Below are positions 11,456 to 19,711 of a DNA stretch of 64,000 nt, piece after piece. The translations under genes were made by a program, and so were the position numbers. Location: positions 62,001 through 126,000 of the forward strand of contig NZ_JACJRV010000009.1 of assembly GCF_014697475.1 (NCBI RefSeq). Direction: 5' to 3'. Positions within the stretch are counted from its first letter, which is position 1. Every line of letters starts with the position of its first letter. The notes beneath the pieces are model-generated. The model saw nothing but the letters and a program-made list of their open reading frames with translations, had not been told where the DNA came from and made no database searches. This stretch comes from Nostoc sp. FACHB-152. GTDB taxonomy: Bacteria > Cyanobacteriota > Cyanobacteriia > Cyanobacteriales > Nostocaceae.

Positions 11456-12370
11456 TTATAAAATGGTTGCGCCTTGGGTGTCTAAAGCAAGCGATCGCAC
11501 CTCGGCTTCAATACCTGCCACTTTCCAGGCTGTGATCATTGCTAACTCGACAGCTTGGGAATGTGCGACATCAGCTAAAGCCAACAGCGTCGGCCCTGCA
11601 CCACTAATCACCATGCCATAAGCACCAGCCGCCACAGCCGCCGCATTCACAGCATCGTAACCAGGAATCAAAGCTTTACGATAAGGCTGATGCAATTTAT
11701 CTTGTAAAGCTGCTTTTAGCCATTCTGAGTTACCAGTTTCTAAACCGCGTAACAATAAGCCTAAATGGGCAGTATTGAAAATTGCATCTGCACGACTAAA
11801 TTCGGTGGGTAAAACGCGGCGCGCTTCTGAAGTAGACAACTCAAAATTAGGAATTGCCACTACAGGGACAATATTTTCATGCCAAGGAACATCACAAATT
11901 TCCCAACCAGTTTCACTAGTAGCTGCCAGACGACATCCGCCGATTAATGCTGGAACTACATTATCAGGGTGTCCTTCCATTGCGATCGCTAACTCCATCA
12001 CCTGCACTTGAGACAGAGGTTCACTCGCCAGTTGATTCGCCGCCACCAAACCGCCGACAATTGCTGTCGCTGAACTACCCAAACCCCGCGCCAATGGTAC
12101 ACCCAAAATAATCTCAATTTTCACGGGCGGCGGTGTCTGATCTATATATTGATAAAACTTCAAAAACGCCTGATAAAGTAAATTACTCTCATCAGTTTGC
12201 ACTCGTTCGGCTTCTGCACCTGTGACATGAATAGTTAAACCGCCTTCGTCTAAGCGTGTAAACTTAAACTGGTTGCAAAGCGTCAAAGCTGCACCAATGC
12301 AATCAAAACCCGGCCCTAAATTAGCAGTTGTAGCGGGGACATTAACTGTGACAGAAGAAATAACAGACAT
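11456..12370 (-). CDS. thrB: Homoserine kinase
   Basis: A GHMP-family kinase that phosphorylates L-homoserine with ATP in threonine biosynthesis. Signatures are VTVNVPATTANLGPGFDC (N-terminal GHMP motif), the phosphate loop PLARGLGSSATAIVGGLVAA, and GAYGMVISGAGPTLLALA near the C-terminus. ATG 12370 (MSVISSVTV) gives 304 aa, the usual family length, and is preceded by AGGTGAG. An upstream in-frame ATG (12403) would add 11 residues and is less likely. The product feeds threonine synthase. thrS, 1.8 kb away on the same strand, uses the end product, but the genes between them are accessory. Confidence 0.94.
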   Translation of the reverse strand: MSVISSVTVNVPATTANLGPGFDCIGAALTLCNQFKFTRLDEGGLTIHVTGAEAERVQTDESNLLYQAFLKFYQYIDQTPPPVKIEIILGVPLARGLGSSATAIVGGLVAANQLASEPLSQVQVMELAIAMEGHPDNVVPALIGGCRLAATSETGWEICDVPWHENIVPVVAIPNFELSTSEARRVLPTEFSRADAIFNTAHLGLLLRGLETGNSEWLKAALQDKLHQPYRKALIPGYDAVNAAAVAAGAYGMVISGAGPTLLALADVAHSQAVELAMITAWKVAGIEAEVRSLALDTQGATIL

Positions 12371-12479
12371 CTGCAAATACTCACCTAACCGATCAACCAG
12401 CATCCCATGTAACTGGTTGATTAGTCATTATTTGAGGTACAAATGGTGTATAGATAGATAGCGTATAGATGTTGTATGG

Positions 12480-12704
12480 ATGGAAGTTTTGCAACTGACG
12501 ACAACTGTTGATGCATCTGGGCATTTGCATCTTGACATCCCAACACAGCTATCGCCTGGACAGGTAAATATTGTGGTTGTGCTAAGTCCGGTTACATCAG
12601 ACAGCACACAGAAATCTAATTATGATTTTTCCGATCTTGCTGGTAAATTAGTTTGGCAGGAAGATGCACTAGTAATGCAAAAAGTGTTGAGAGATGAATG
12701 GTAG
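12480..12704 (+). CDS. VapB-like antitoxin of a broken toxin-antitoxin pair
   Basis: A 74-aa protein. Residues 1-38 (LQLTTTVDASGHLHLDIP, LSPGQVNIVVVL) form the short beta-rich N-terminus seen in small cyanobacterial antitoxins. The tail DFSDLAGKLVWQEDALVMQKVLRDEW is the toxin-neutralising type of C-terminus that normally precedes a PIN-domain toxin. Its last codons overlap an ATG that opens a toxin-like start (see 12694). The toxin gene is lost, so this is an orphan. The family call is from pattern resemblance only. Confidence 0.6.
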   Translation: MEVLQLTTTVDASGHLHLDIPTQLSPGQVNIVVVLSPVTSDSTQKSNYDFSDLAGKLVWQEDALVMQKVLRDEW

Positions 12705-12745
12705 TCGGTATTTTTTGCATACTATTACTCAAACTTTCGTCCCTT
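12694..12745 (+). pseudogene. Stub of a VapC-type (PIN) toxin gene
   Basis: The ATG overlaps the antitoxin stop codon region by 11 nt, the usual layout of such pairs. The first residues MNGSRYFLHTITQTF resemble a PIN toxin start (MNGxRYFLDTNxI), but the invariant DTN has become HT with the Asn missing. The frame then runs antisense into the 3' end of the next gene. Only about 15 codons remain. Confidence 0.5.
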
Positions 12746-12749
12746 GTAG

Positions 12750-13217
12750 CTATTGTTTAAAGACTTTCTGCAAATGCGTTCTCAAATTTTCTATATTTTC
12801 CCAGCGAGACATCAGTCTTTCGCCAGTTAGTAACTTTGCTTGTGTATTGTACCAACCCCAATTTGCTTGCATTACTTCTTTATCAAGAGGAATATTACTA
12901 GGATTATTGAAATCAACCACCCAATGAACCTTCACCCATCTAAAAATACCCCAAATATCTAATTCGTCCCATTGAAGTTTATCTTCGCTTCCTTCATTAA
13001 CCAGTTCAACTATATGCGTCAAGTACCGCTCTTGATCGAATGGATTTTGGGACAGGATGATCAATGCGCCTTTAGGTAAGTGTAAGGCATGATTCTCTAC
13101 TCCTGCACTCTGTTTAAAGTTTAAATGGTAGTAACCGCTAACTTTGTAGTACTCATATGCCCATTTTTTATCATCATCACTTATGTTCTTGATGTATTCC
13201 AGACGAGAAAAATTCAT
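12750..13217 (-). CDS. Hypothetical protein, possibly PUA/EVE-like fold
   Basis: A 155-aa protein counted from ATG 13217 (MNFSRLEY); a TTG five codons upstream is in frame. The central part HLPKGALIILSQNPFD...YLTHIVELVNEG and FRWVKVHWVVDF shows alternating strands. The order 'motif I/L-I-L-S-Q, THIVELV, WVKV' recalls the EVE/PUA-like nucleic-acid-binding fold, but this is a guess from pattern. No catalytic motif is seen. It lies between the antitoxin stub and xisI, so it is probably part of the same accessory patch. Confidence 0.6.
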   Translation of the reverse strand: MNFSRLEYIKNISDDDKKWAYEYYKVSGYYHLNFKQSAGVENHALHLPKGALIILSQNPFDQERYLTHIVELVNEGSEDKLQWDELDIWGIFRWVKVHWVVDFNNPSNIPLDKEVMQANWGWYNTQAKLLTGERLMSRWENIENLRTHLQKVFKQ

Positions 13218-13301
13218 TCTTCTGCCTACCAAAGATTTTCGATCGCTACTTTAGCTTTACTTGAGCAATATCGTCAATTTCTATACCTAAATAGCTAATC
13301 A

Positions 13302-13342
13302 ATCTTTCTCGGCGTTGCGGATTAATTTACCCAAGAGATCGC
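13302..13342. repeat. 41-bp stray copy of a thrS internal segment
   Basis: Bases 13302-13342 match 14330-14370 inside thrS with one mismatch; the first 34 bases are identical. In thrS the segment encodes GDRLGKLIRNAEKD. Here it reads DLLGKLIRNAEKD and then stops. The two copies are direct repeats about 1.03 kb apart and bracket xisI, xisH and the thrS 3' end. Confidence 0.85.
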
Positions 13343-13350
13343 AGGTATTT

Positions 13351-13686
13351 TCAAGCAACAGCAAATCCCGTATATTGCCTAACATTAGGTTCGTGAAATC
13401 CTAAAACAATATCTTCTTTAGGAATACCAGCTTGCACCAGTTCATTAGCAATACCATCTTCGGTATTGTCGCACTGAATCCAAACTTTACCATTAGTAAT
13501 TTCGATATGAATTAAACAACTGTGCAAGTGTTGTTTATCTTGCCAACCTTCAGAGATAATCAAATACTCATCATTTTCTGAATCAAATGCGGCTCGATTA
13601 CGGATATCAGCATTGGCATAGGAAATGTCCAGATATGATTTGAGTATTTTACGGATTATATTTCGGTAATTATCTAGTCTATCCAT
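13351..13686 (-). CDS. xisI: XisI-family protein (fdxN element excision controlling factor type)
   Basis: A 111-aa XisI homologue. XisI is one of the accessory factors named for excision of the Anabaena fdxN element during heterocyst development, but most copies in cyanobacteria are chromosomal and of unknown role. Family features seen: MDRLDNYRNIIRKIL start, DSENDEYLIISEGW, HIEITNGKVWIQ and the conserved end AGIPKEDIVLGFHEPNVRQYTG. It seems full length. Its ATG lies inside the last codons of xisH (13-nt overlap), so the pair was translationally coupled. xisH is now interrupted. Confidence 0.88.
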   Translation of the reverse strand: MDRLDNYRNIIRKILKSYLDISYANADIRNRAAFDSENDEYLIISEGWQDKQHLHSCLIHIEITNGKVWIQCDNTEDGIANELVQAGIPKEDIVLGFHEPNVRQYTGFAVA

Positions 13687-14090
13687 TTGGTAATTGCCTC
13701 CGCTTGCGAGTCGAATACAATCAGTTTTATGGTATTGTCTTCTAACAAAATCCTGCCAATTTCTTCTATAAAAATCTTGTTAAATACTGTGTCACGAATA
13801 GCTAAATAAAGAATTTTTTCTGATTCAAGACGTTGCAAAATTTTTTCATACAAGATGTATTGACCAAGAGCATTTTTGAGGTCTTCTACTTCTGATATTC
13901 CAACAAAACTTTTTATTTCTACAGCTATCTTTGTTCCTTATTTTTCTGCTGCTATAAGTTTTTCTGCTGCTATGTCAATAAAAATATCTTTCTTGCCAAT
14001 CTTAAGGCTAAGTGGGTCATGGGTAATCTGCCATCCGTCTTTAATAAGTGCATTTTTTACACATTCATGATAAATGTCTTTAGCTGGCAT
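13674..14090 (-). pseudogene. xisH: xisH with an in-frame nonsense codon
   Basis: Read from ATG 14090, the frame encodes a full-length XisH (138 residues). It begins MPAKDIYHECVKNALIKDGW and ends in LIVFDSQAEAITKWID. Codon 51 is TAA (13938-13940) where homologues carry a Gln or similar residue, in the context AAEK*GTKIAVEIKSFVG. The rest has no frameshift and keeps the nuclease-like D39...E58-x-K60 pattern of the PD-(D/E)XK fold. One point change (CAA to TAA) would explain it. No good restart codon follows. Either it is recently dead or the stop is a sequencing error. Confidence 0.85.
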
Positions 14091-14176
14091 TATTTGATTT
14101 TTATTTAGCTTTCACTGGAGTCATAGATTAGTGAATATTATTTTTTTCGGCTGGGTGTTACCCAGCCTACTTTTTA

Positions 14177-16018
14177 CTAGAAGTTCTCGAAGTTAGCGAT
14201 CGCATCTTTCAATTTCTGCACTACTTCATGTACAGAAATTGCGCCTAATTCCCCAGAAGCGCGGGTACGGATGCTTAAGGAGTTGGTTTCCACTTCCTTT
14301 GCACCTACCACTGCCATTACAGGTATTTTATCTTTCTCGGCGTTGCGGATTAATTTACCCAAGCGATCGCCACTGGTGTCAACTTCGGCACGGATACCCA
14401 AAGCTTGCATTTTCGCTACGACATTTTTCGCAAAGTCTAGCTGTGCATCACTCACAGATAGCAATCGAACTTGCACAGGTGCTAACCACAAGGGGAAATC
14501 ACCTGCATATTCTTCAATTAATATTCCAATCAGCCGTTCTAAGGAACCGAAAGGTGCGCGGTGAATCATCACCGGACGTTTGCGCGAACCATCTTCAGCA
14601 ACGTATTCTAGATCAAAGCGTTCTGGTAAGTTGTAGTCAACTTGCACAGTTCCTAGTTGCCATTCTCTTTCCAACGCATCTTGGAAGATAAAGTCGAGTT
14701 TTGGCCCGTAAAATGCAGCTTCGCCAATACCTTCAAAATGATCCATTCCTAGCTGTTCCACAGCGCGGCGAATTGCACCTTGAGCTTTTTCCCAAGCTTC
14801 ATCGGAACCGATATATTTATCACTAGCAGGGTCGCGGAAACTAAGTCTGGCTTTGAAGTTCTTCAGTTGCAGTTTATTGAATACCGATAAAATCAAATCC
14901 ACTACGCTGAGGAATTCTGCGTCTAGCTGTTCTGGGGTGACAAACAAGTGTGAGTCATCCACAGTAAAGCCGCGCACTCTGGTTAATCCGCCTAATTCCC
15001 CTGACTGTTCGTAGCGGTAAACGGTACCGAATTCGGCCAAGCGCATCGGTAATTCTCGGTAAGACCGCAATTCACTCTTATATATTTGGATGTGGAAGGG
15101 ACAGTTCATCGGCTTCATGACAAAGCCTTGCTCAAGAGCTGCGGCTGCTTCATTCTCTGCCATTAAAGGGAACATATCTTCCTTATATTTTTGCCAGTGG
15201 CCGGAAGTTTTAAATAAATCCACCCTAGCAATATGCGGAGTCACCACAGGTAAATAACCACGCTTTAGTTGCTCCTGCTTGAGGAAGTCTTCTAAGATAC
15301 TCCGCAATACAGTACCTTTGGGAGTCCACAAAGGTAAACCCGGCCCTACTTGGTCAGAAAAGATAAATAATCCGAGTTCTTTGCCGAGTTTACGGTGGTC
15401 ACGACGTAGGGCTTCTTCTTTGCGGCGTTTATACTCAGCTAGTTGTTCTGGAGTTTCCCAAGCAGTACCGTAAATGCGCTGTAGTTGCGCTTTGGTTTCG
15501 TCTCCACGCCAATAAGCACCCGCAACGCTTTCTAAATCGATCGCTTTCGGGTTTAAATCTTTGGTATTTTCTACATGAGGCCCGGCGCACAAATCCCACC
15601 ATTGATCACCCAAGTGATAAATAGTAATGGGTTCTTTCAGGTCTGCCAGAATTTCTAATTTATAAGGCTCGTTAATTTCCTTAATGCGGCGTTCGGCTTC
15701 TTCCCGGCTGACTTCTTCTCTAATTACTGGCAATTTGCGATTAATAATCTTAGCCATCTCTTTTTGGATGGCTTTCAGGTCTTTGTCAGTAAATGGCTCT
15801 GGACTGTCGAAGTCGTAATAAAATCCATTTTCTATCCACGGGCCAATTGTAACTTGCGCCTTGGGAAACAGCTTCTGCACTGCCATTGCCATCACATGAG
15901 ACGTTGTGTGGCGAATCTTTTTTAAATTCTCCGATTCGCTGGTACGGGGTAAATAAACTTTTTCTGGTTGTTCTGCTGGATGCAAATCTTGATTAGGCGA
16001 CATTGGCTGCTGAACCAT
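14177..16018 (-). CDS. thrS: Threonyl-tRNA synthetase
   Basis: A 613-aa class II synthetase that charges tRNA-Thr. The N-terminal TGS domain of the E. coli enzyme is absent. Residues 35-200 are the editing (SAD) domain with HTTSHVMAMAV and WWDLCAGPHVE. The catalytic core carries the zinc ligands: Cys in KPMNCPFH, His in TVDDSHLF and His in MIHRAPFGSLERL. The anticodon-binding domain ends the protein (VRLLSVSDAQLDFAKNV, GDRLGKLIRNAEKDKIPV). The first ATG is used; an internal ATG five codons later is the alternative, and neither has a strong ribosome-binding site. A 41-bp piece of the 3' coding region is duplicated at 13302. Confidence 0.95.
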   Translation of the reverse strand: MVQQPMSPNQDLHPAEQPEKVYLPRTSESENLKKIRHTTSHVMAMAVQKLFPKAQVTIGPWIENGFYYDFDSPEPFTDKDLKAIQKEMAKIINRKLPVIREEVSREEAERRIKEINEPYKLEILADLKEPITIYHLGDQWWDLCAGPHVENTKDLNPKAIDLESVAGAYWRGDETKAQLQRIYGTAWETPEQLAEYKRRKEEALRRDHRKLGKELGLFIFSDQVGPGLPLWTPKGTVLRSILEDFLKQEQLKRGYLPVVTPHIARVDLFKTSGHWQKYKEDMFPLMAENEAAAALEQGFVMKPMNCPFHIQIYKSELRSYRELPMRLAEFGTVYRYEQSGELGGLTRVRGFTVDDSHLFVTPEQLDAEFLSVVDLILSVFNKLQLKNFKARLSFRDPASDKYIGSDEAWEKAQGAIRRAVEQLGMDHFEGIGEAAFYGPKLDFIFQDALEREWQLGTVQVDYNLPERFDLEYVAEDGSRKRPVMIHRAPFGSLERLIGILIEEYAGDFPLWLAPVQVRLLSVSDAQLDFAKNVVAKMQALGIRAEVDTSGDRLGKLIRNAEKDKIPVMAVVGAKEVETNSLSIRTRASGELGAISVHEVVQKLKDAIANFENF

Positions 16019-16423
16019 TGGCGAAGGATTACAAAAGGTAATTTATTAGTTAAAATGCTGAAAAACTTACCCAAATATAACATATGGTTATCTTTCAGCT
16101 TGACAGACTTTTAGCTGCTCTGGATGCACTCTAGCATTCTATAAAAGTCTTAAGTATGTAGACACCCTATAGGTGGCTTCCCGCAGGGTAGTCTGAAGTA
16201 TGAAAAATTAATCCTAGCTTGCGGCAGGGTGCTTCTAGACGACAGTCTTGAGCTTTAATTTTTCTATATAAAAAGAATTATATTTATTTTATTAAAACTA
16301 AAAAATTGTAACTATTATGACAGATTTTTTTAACTATCTTTCTAGAGACATAGCATATAATAACGTTAAGTTTTGTAAAAAACGTTAATATTAGTCATAA
16401 GAATAGAAGTATCCTTCAGATCT
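16019..16423. other. thrS-DUF2605 divergent spacer with interspersed repeat
   Basis: No gene. About 16160-16245 holds a repeat with TAGACACCCTATAGG and GGCTTCCCGCAGGG, related to the one near 31614. Two copies of the palindrome AACGTTAA lie at 16362-16369 and 16381-16388, spaced 19 bp, 36 bp before the DUF2605 start. Confidence 0.5.
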
Positions 16424-16741
16424 ATGCAAGACTCAAATTTACCAGGGACTGAGTTGCTCAAAACGGTCTTAGAGCCTTTGTTAGAAGACTTTCAATATTG
16501 GTTTTCGCGATCGCGTAACCTGTTGGAAACTGAGCAACTATCATTTATGAGTCATCAAGAACAATCTGACCTGCTGTTACGAGTCAAGCAAGCACAAGCA
16601 GAATTAAATACAGCAAAGATGCTATTTAATGCCACTGATCAACAAGTCGGAATTGATATGACAACCATAATGCCTTGGCATCAACTGGTAACCCAATGCT
16701 GGAATGTAGCTATGCGCTTCCACCAAGAAAAAGAAAATTAA
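16424..16741 (+). CDS. DUF2605-family protein
   Basis: A 105-aa soluble, mostly helical protein. It matches the cyanobacteria-specific DUF2605 family by its layout: LLKTVLEPLLEDFQYWFSRSR at the N-terminus, SHQEQSDLLLRVKQAQAEL in the middle, and MPWHQLVTQCWNVAMRF at the end. Its function is unknown. Members usually sit just upstream of a DUF2973 gene, as here, which supports a shared role. No signal peptide is seen. Confidence 0.8.
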   Translation: MQDSNLPGTELLKTVLEPLLEDFQYWFSRSRNLLETEQLSFMSHQEQSDLLLRVKQAQAELNTAKMLFNATDQQVGIDMTTIMPWHQLVTQCWNVAMRFHQEKEN

Positions 16742-17000
16742 ATAGGTAATTATCACTTATTCGCACCAGAGATACATGACATCAATCGCATAGATACTAT
16801 AAAATCCTTAATAAATTTTTTATTAACAAACTAATGTATCGTATGCTACCGTTGACTGAATAAGGTTCACGATTTTTTTACATAAATAATATAGATGCAC
16901 TAAAAGTGCGTCAAACATCTACACTCACTGCAATTGGCATCATTAACGAAGCTTTTTTGTCTATAGTTTTTTAAACTTGCTGCCCCTGGAGGAAATCTTT
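16742..17000. other. Spacer between the DUF2605 and DUF2973 genes
   Basis: A 259-nt non-coding gap. Nothing was recognised apart from the DUF2973 ribosome-binding site GGAGGA at 16988-16993. Confidence 0.4.
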
Positions 17001-17315
17001 ATGTTGCACTTACTTTACATTCTCGCTTTTACGATTCTTGCTTGTATCGCGGTTGCCAATTTAATTCGTAACCTAATTATGTTTAGTTTTGACCGAGAGC
17101 GAAGCTATCCAGCTAGAACTTCAGGAATGGGGAATCAAGGTTATTATTCATCTAAAAAACAAGTACCCCATCCAGAATTATTAGATAGTGCTGGAAACAT
17201 AATTAAAGAACCGCTTTTAGTTATGCGTTCGATTAATGTTGAAGATGCTAGGCAACAGCTAGATGCGATTTACGAAGCTTCTCCAGGACAAAAGAGTGAA
17301 AATCAGGAAAAATAG
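17001..17315 (+). CDS. DUF2973-family membrane protein
   Basis: A 104-aa protein with one N-terminal transmembrane helix (MLHLLYILAFTILACIAVAN) and a soluble tail (DRERSYPAR, VPHPELLDSAGNIIKEPLL, RSINVEDARQQLDAIYEAS). It resembles the DUF2973 family of cyanobacteria; function unknown. The start is ATG 17001, fixed by a strong GGAGGA seven nt upstream. An in-frame TTG at 16977 lies before that site and is rejected. The TAG stop is directly followed by tandem repeats (GGGCTAGAGACTAGAGAC). Confidence 0.82.
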   Translation: MLHLLYILAFTILACIAVANLIRNLIMFSFDRERSYPARTSGMGNQGYYSSKKQVPHPELLDSAGNIIKEPLLVMRSINVEDARQQLDAIYEASPGQKSENQEK

Positions 17316-17395
17316 GGGCTAGAGACTAGAGACTGGAGACTAAATATTATTAATAAACCAACAGACAAGAATCAAATTTCACGTTCTAGCCCCTA
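17313..17395. repeat. Foldback repeat with heptamer array after DUF2973
   Basis: TAGGGGCTAGA (17313-17323, beginning with the stop codon) pairs with TCTAGCCCCTA (17385-17395). Between them are tandem GACTAGA/GACTGGA heptamers. The whole can fold into a stem-loop between convergent genes and may act as a terminator. Confidence 0.65.
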
Positions 17396-17422
17396 GCCTC
17401 ATTGATACTTCACATTGTGTGA

Positions 17423-19711
17423 TTAAGCTTCGATAACTACACGGAGATTCCCACGTTTTTTAGCTACACGGCAGGCTGTAGTATTACCAGAACGCTCAAA
17501 TTCTAAATCTAAAATAGTTGTGCCAACTCGCAAATTGTGAAAGGAAAGATGATTAATCGACTCTGGTAAAGCGGGGTCGATAATTCGTAAACAGTTGTTT
17601 TGCGCGTCTGGTACTAAGTTGACGATCATTTGCAGCAGTTGGAATACACTACCAGTTGCCCAAGCTTGCGGCGTACAAGCAACAGGATATTGTACAGGGG
17701 CATTGTCACCATTGCGTTCGTAACCGCAAAAAAGTTCTGGAGGACGTTGGTAGGGCTGCTGAATAGTCATGTCGAAGATGCCTTGAAAAAGTTCCAAAGC
17801 TTGATCAATTAAGCCGAGCGATCGCAGACCAATCGCAATCAAAGAGTTATCATGCGGCCACACAGAACCGATGTGATAACCCATCGGATTATATGCAGGT
17901 GATAAACTGCTTAAAGTTCTAATCCCCCAACCATTAAACATATCTGGGGCGCGTAACCTTTCTGCCACACTGTAAGCTTTTTCGGGGGTAAAGATGCCCA
18001 AGTGCAAACAGTGACCAGGGTTAGATGTAATACTATCGACCTGTTTGCCCTCACCATCTAAAGCTAAGGCACAAAAATCTTCATCTGCCATCCAAAAGTC
18101 ACGATTAAAACGCACCTTAAGATTTCTGGCTTCTTCTTGCCAACGGTCTGCTAAATCCAGCCGCTTCTTCATTCTGGCAATTTCAGCTAGGCGAGTCTTA
18201 GCAGCGTAAACATAGGCTTGTACTTCACACAAAGCAATGGGGCCATTAGCCAAATCACCCTTACGGTCAACAATACAGTCGCCTGAGTCCTTCCAACCTT
18301 GGTTAACTAAACCACGTTTAGATCTGAGATAGTAGCGCAGATAGCCAGTTTCTTGCAGATTGCGATCAATCCACTCCATCGCGGCTATTGCATTCGGCCA
18401 AAGCTGTTCTAAGGTTTCTTGGTCATGAGTCCAAGTGTAGTATTCTGCATACAGCATCAACCACAGGGGCGTAGCATCAACTGTACCGTAGTATGGTGTG
18501 TGGGGAATTTCTTGACAGCGTGCCATTTCCCCTAAACGTAATTCGTGCAGAATCTTGCCTGGTTCTTCTTCTCGCCAATCATCCTCAACTTTTCCTTGAT
18601 ATTCTGCCAATAACATCAAGGTTTCTTTGGCGACTTGCGAGTTTAACATCAAGGTTTGAGAAGCCGTAATGATAGAATCTCGACCAAACAGTGCTGAAAA
18701 CCAAGGTACGCCAGCAGAAACAGTCTTGTATTTGCCAAAGGATTGACGTAACAAGTACATATCTTGTTCAGCACGGTCAATTACATGATTGAGTAGACTT
18801 TTGTCTGAGGTAAGACGGGTAGTTTGTTGTACCCAATGTTGTTCTTCCATCAATTCTGCGGCTTTGGCTTGTCCTAAGGTAAAAGCGGCACTAACGGTAG
18901 AACTAGAGGTATTGTTGGTTAATAAATTGATGCGGTAGCCAATTTTTTGAGTTTCATGAGAAGCTAACTCTAAACACCATACGGCAGTGTAACCTTTGAA
19001 GTGATCTGGTAGGCGATGCTGAAATTGGATACGAGACTCCATGATTAAGCCATCCAGACCTTGATAGGCTAAAGTTAGGAATTCTGTTTTGTGTGTACCA
19101 GAGTGAGAAGATACAGACACAGCATCACCGCTTAGTGTGCTTCCGTCTTCGTGCGTCGGTTCTACTAAGCGTAAAAGTTTACCGCGTTTATCTCTGTCGT
19201 AGCCTCGCACTTCAAATAAATCGACAAAATCTGCATCAAAGCTAATACTGAGTTCAAAACTAACGGTAGTAGTGCTGTAGTTAGCTATTTCTATTTCTTC
19301 AAATAATGCGCCATTCAGAACAAGTTCGCGGCGTAGTCCGACAGTATCGGCTTTGAGGCGGTCGTCAATTCTGGGGTTTGTACAAAGAACTGAAAGCGAA
19401 AATCCCTTTTCGGCTGTGCTGCTGAGGAGTACAGGCGATCGCCCTTCAATTTGCAATTCTAGACGGTTGAGAAATCGCGTATCACAACAAAACAATCCCA
19501 TACTAGGATTGCCATCATTGAGGGAACAGCCAGAAATGTTCCCTATTGTATCTGTGACTAAAAATAAATCATCATCTTTCACTGTCAGCGTTGGTTGTGG
19601 TCTTTCACTCACAACACAAGGCCACTCTGGGATAGGTAATTGTTCTGCTGGAATAAAAGTCTTTCCGTCCAAAGAAATTTTTTCTTGAGTAATTTGCAAA
19701 TCCGGTGTCAT
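17423..19711 (-). CDS. Amylo-alpha-1,6-glucosidase / glycogen-debranching-type glycoside hydrolase
   Basis: A 762-aa protein from ATG 19711 (a TTG two codons upstream is in frame). Residues 40-280 form the beta-rich N-terminal domain (DDDLFLVTDTIGNISG, GLFCCDTRFLNRLELQIEG, EVRGYDRDKRG). Residues 300-720 form an (alpha/alpha)6 barrel with YKTVSAGVPWFSALFGRDSI, TVDATPLWLMLYAEYY, GWKDSGDCI and YHIGSVWPHDNSLIA, which contain the conserved acidic and aromatic residues of the family. It probably hydrolyses alpha-linked branches of glycogen or another alpha-glucan in the cytosol. No signal peptide. It is flanked by repeats and belongs to no operon. Confidence 0.85.
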   Translation of the reverse strand: MTPDLQITQEKISLDGKTFIPAEQLPIPEWPCVVSERPQPTLTVKDDDLFLVTDTIGNISGCSLNDGNPSMGLFCCDTRFLNRLELQIEGRSPVLLSSTAEKGFSLSVLCTNPRIDDRLKADTVGLRRELVLNGALFEEIEIANYSTTTVSFELSISFDADFVDLFEVRGYDRDKRGKLLRLVEPTHEDGSTLSGDAVSVSSHSGTHKTEFLTLAYQGLDGLIMESRIQFQHRLPDHFKGYTAVWCLELASHETQKIGYRINLLTNNTSSSTVSAAFTLGQAKAAELMEEQHWVQQTTRLTSDKSLLNHVIDRAEQDMYLLRQSFGKYKTVSAGVPWFSALFGRDSIITASQTLMLNSQVAKETLMLLAEYQGKVEDDWREEEPGKILHELRLGEMARCQEIPHTPYYGTVDATPLWLMLYAEYYTWTHDQETLEQLWPNAIAAMEWIDRNLQETGYLRYYLRSKRGLVNQGWKDSGDCIVDRKGDLANGPIALCEVQAYVYAAKTRLAEIARMKKRLDLADRWQEEARNLKVRFNRDFWMADEDFCALALDGEGKQVDSITSNPGHCLHLGIFTPEKAYSVAERLRAPDMFNGWGIRTLSSLSPAYNPMGYHIGSVWPHDNSLIAIGLRSLGLIDQALELFQGIFDMTIQQPYQRPPELFCGYERNGDNAPVQYPVACTPQAWATGSVFQLLQMIVNLVPDAQNNCLRIIDPALPESINHLSFHNLRVGTTILDLEFERSGNTTACRVAKKRGNLRVVIEA

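Noticed and set aside
12694-12927. 77-codon frame starting at the toxin-like ATG
   Set aside because: Only the first 15 or so codons resemble a toxin; the remainder is antisense to the gene at 12750-13217.
13246-13330. Short peptide NPQRRERLISYLGIEIDDIA on the minus strand after xisI, possibly a gene remnant
   Set aside because: It has no start, partly overlaps the thrS-derived 41 bp in another frame, and is too short to assign.
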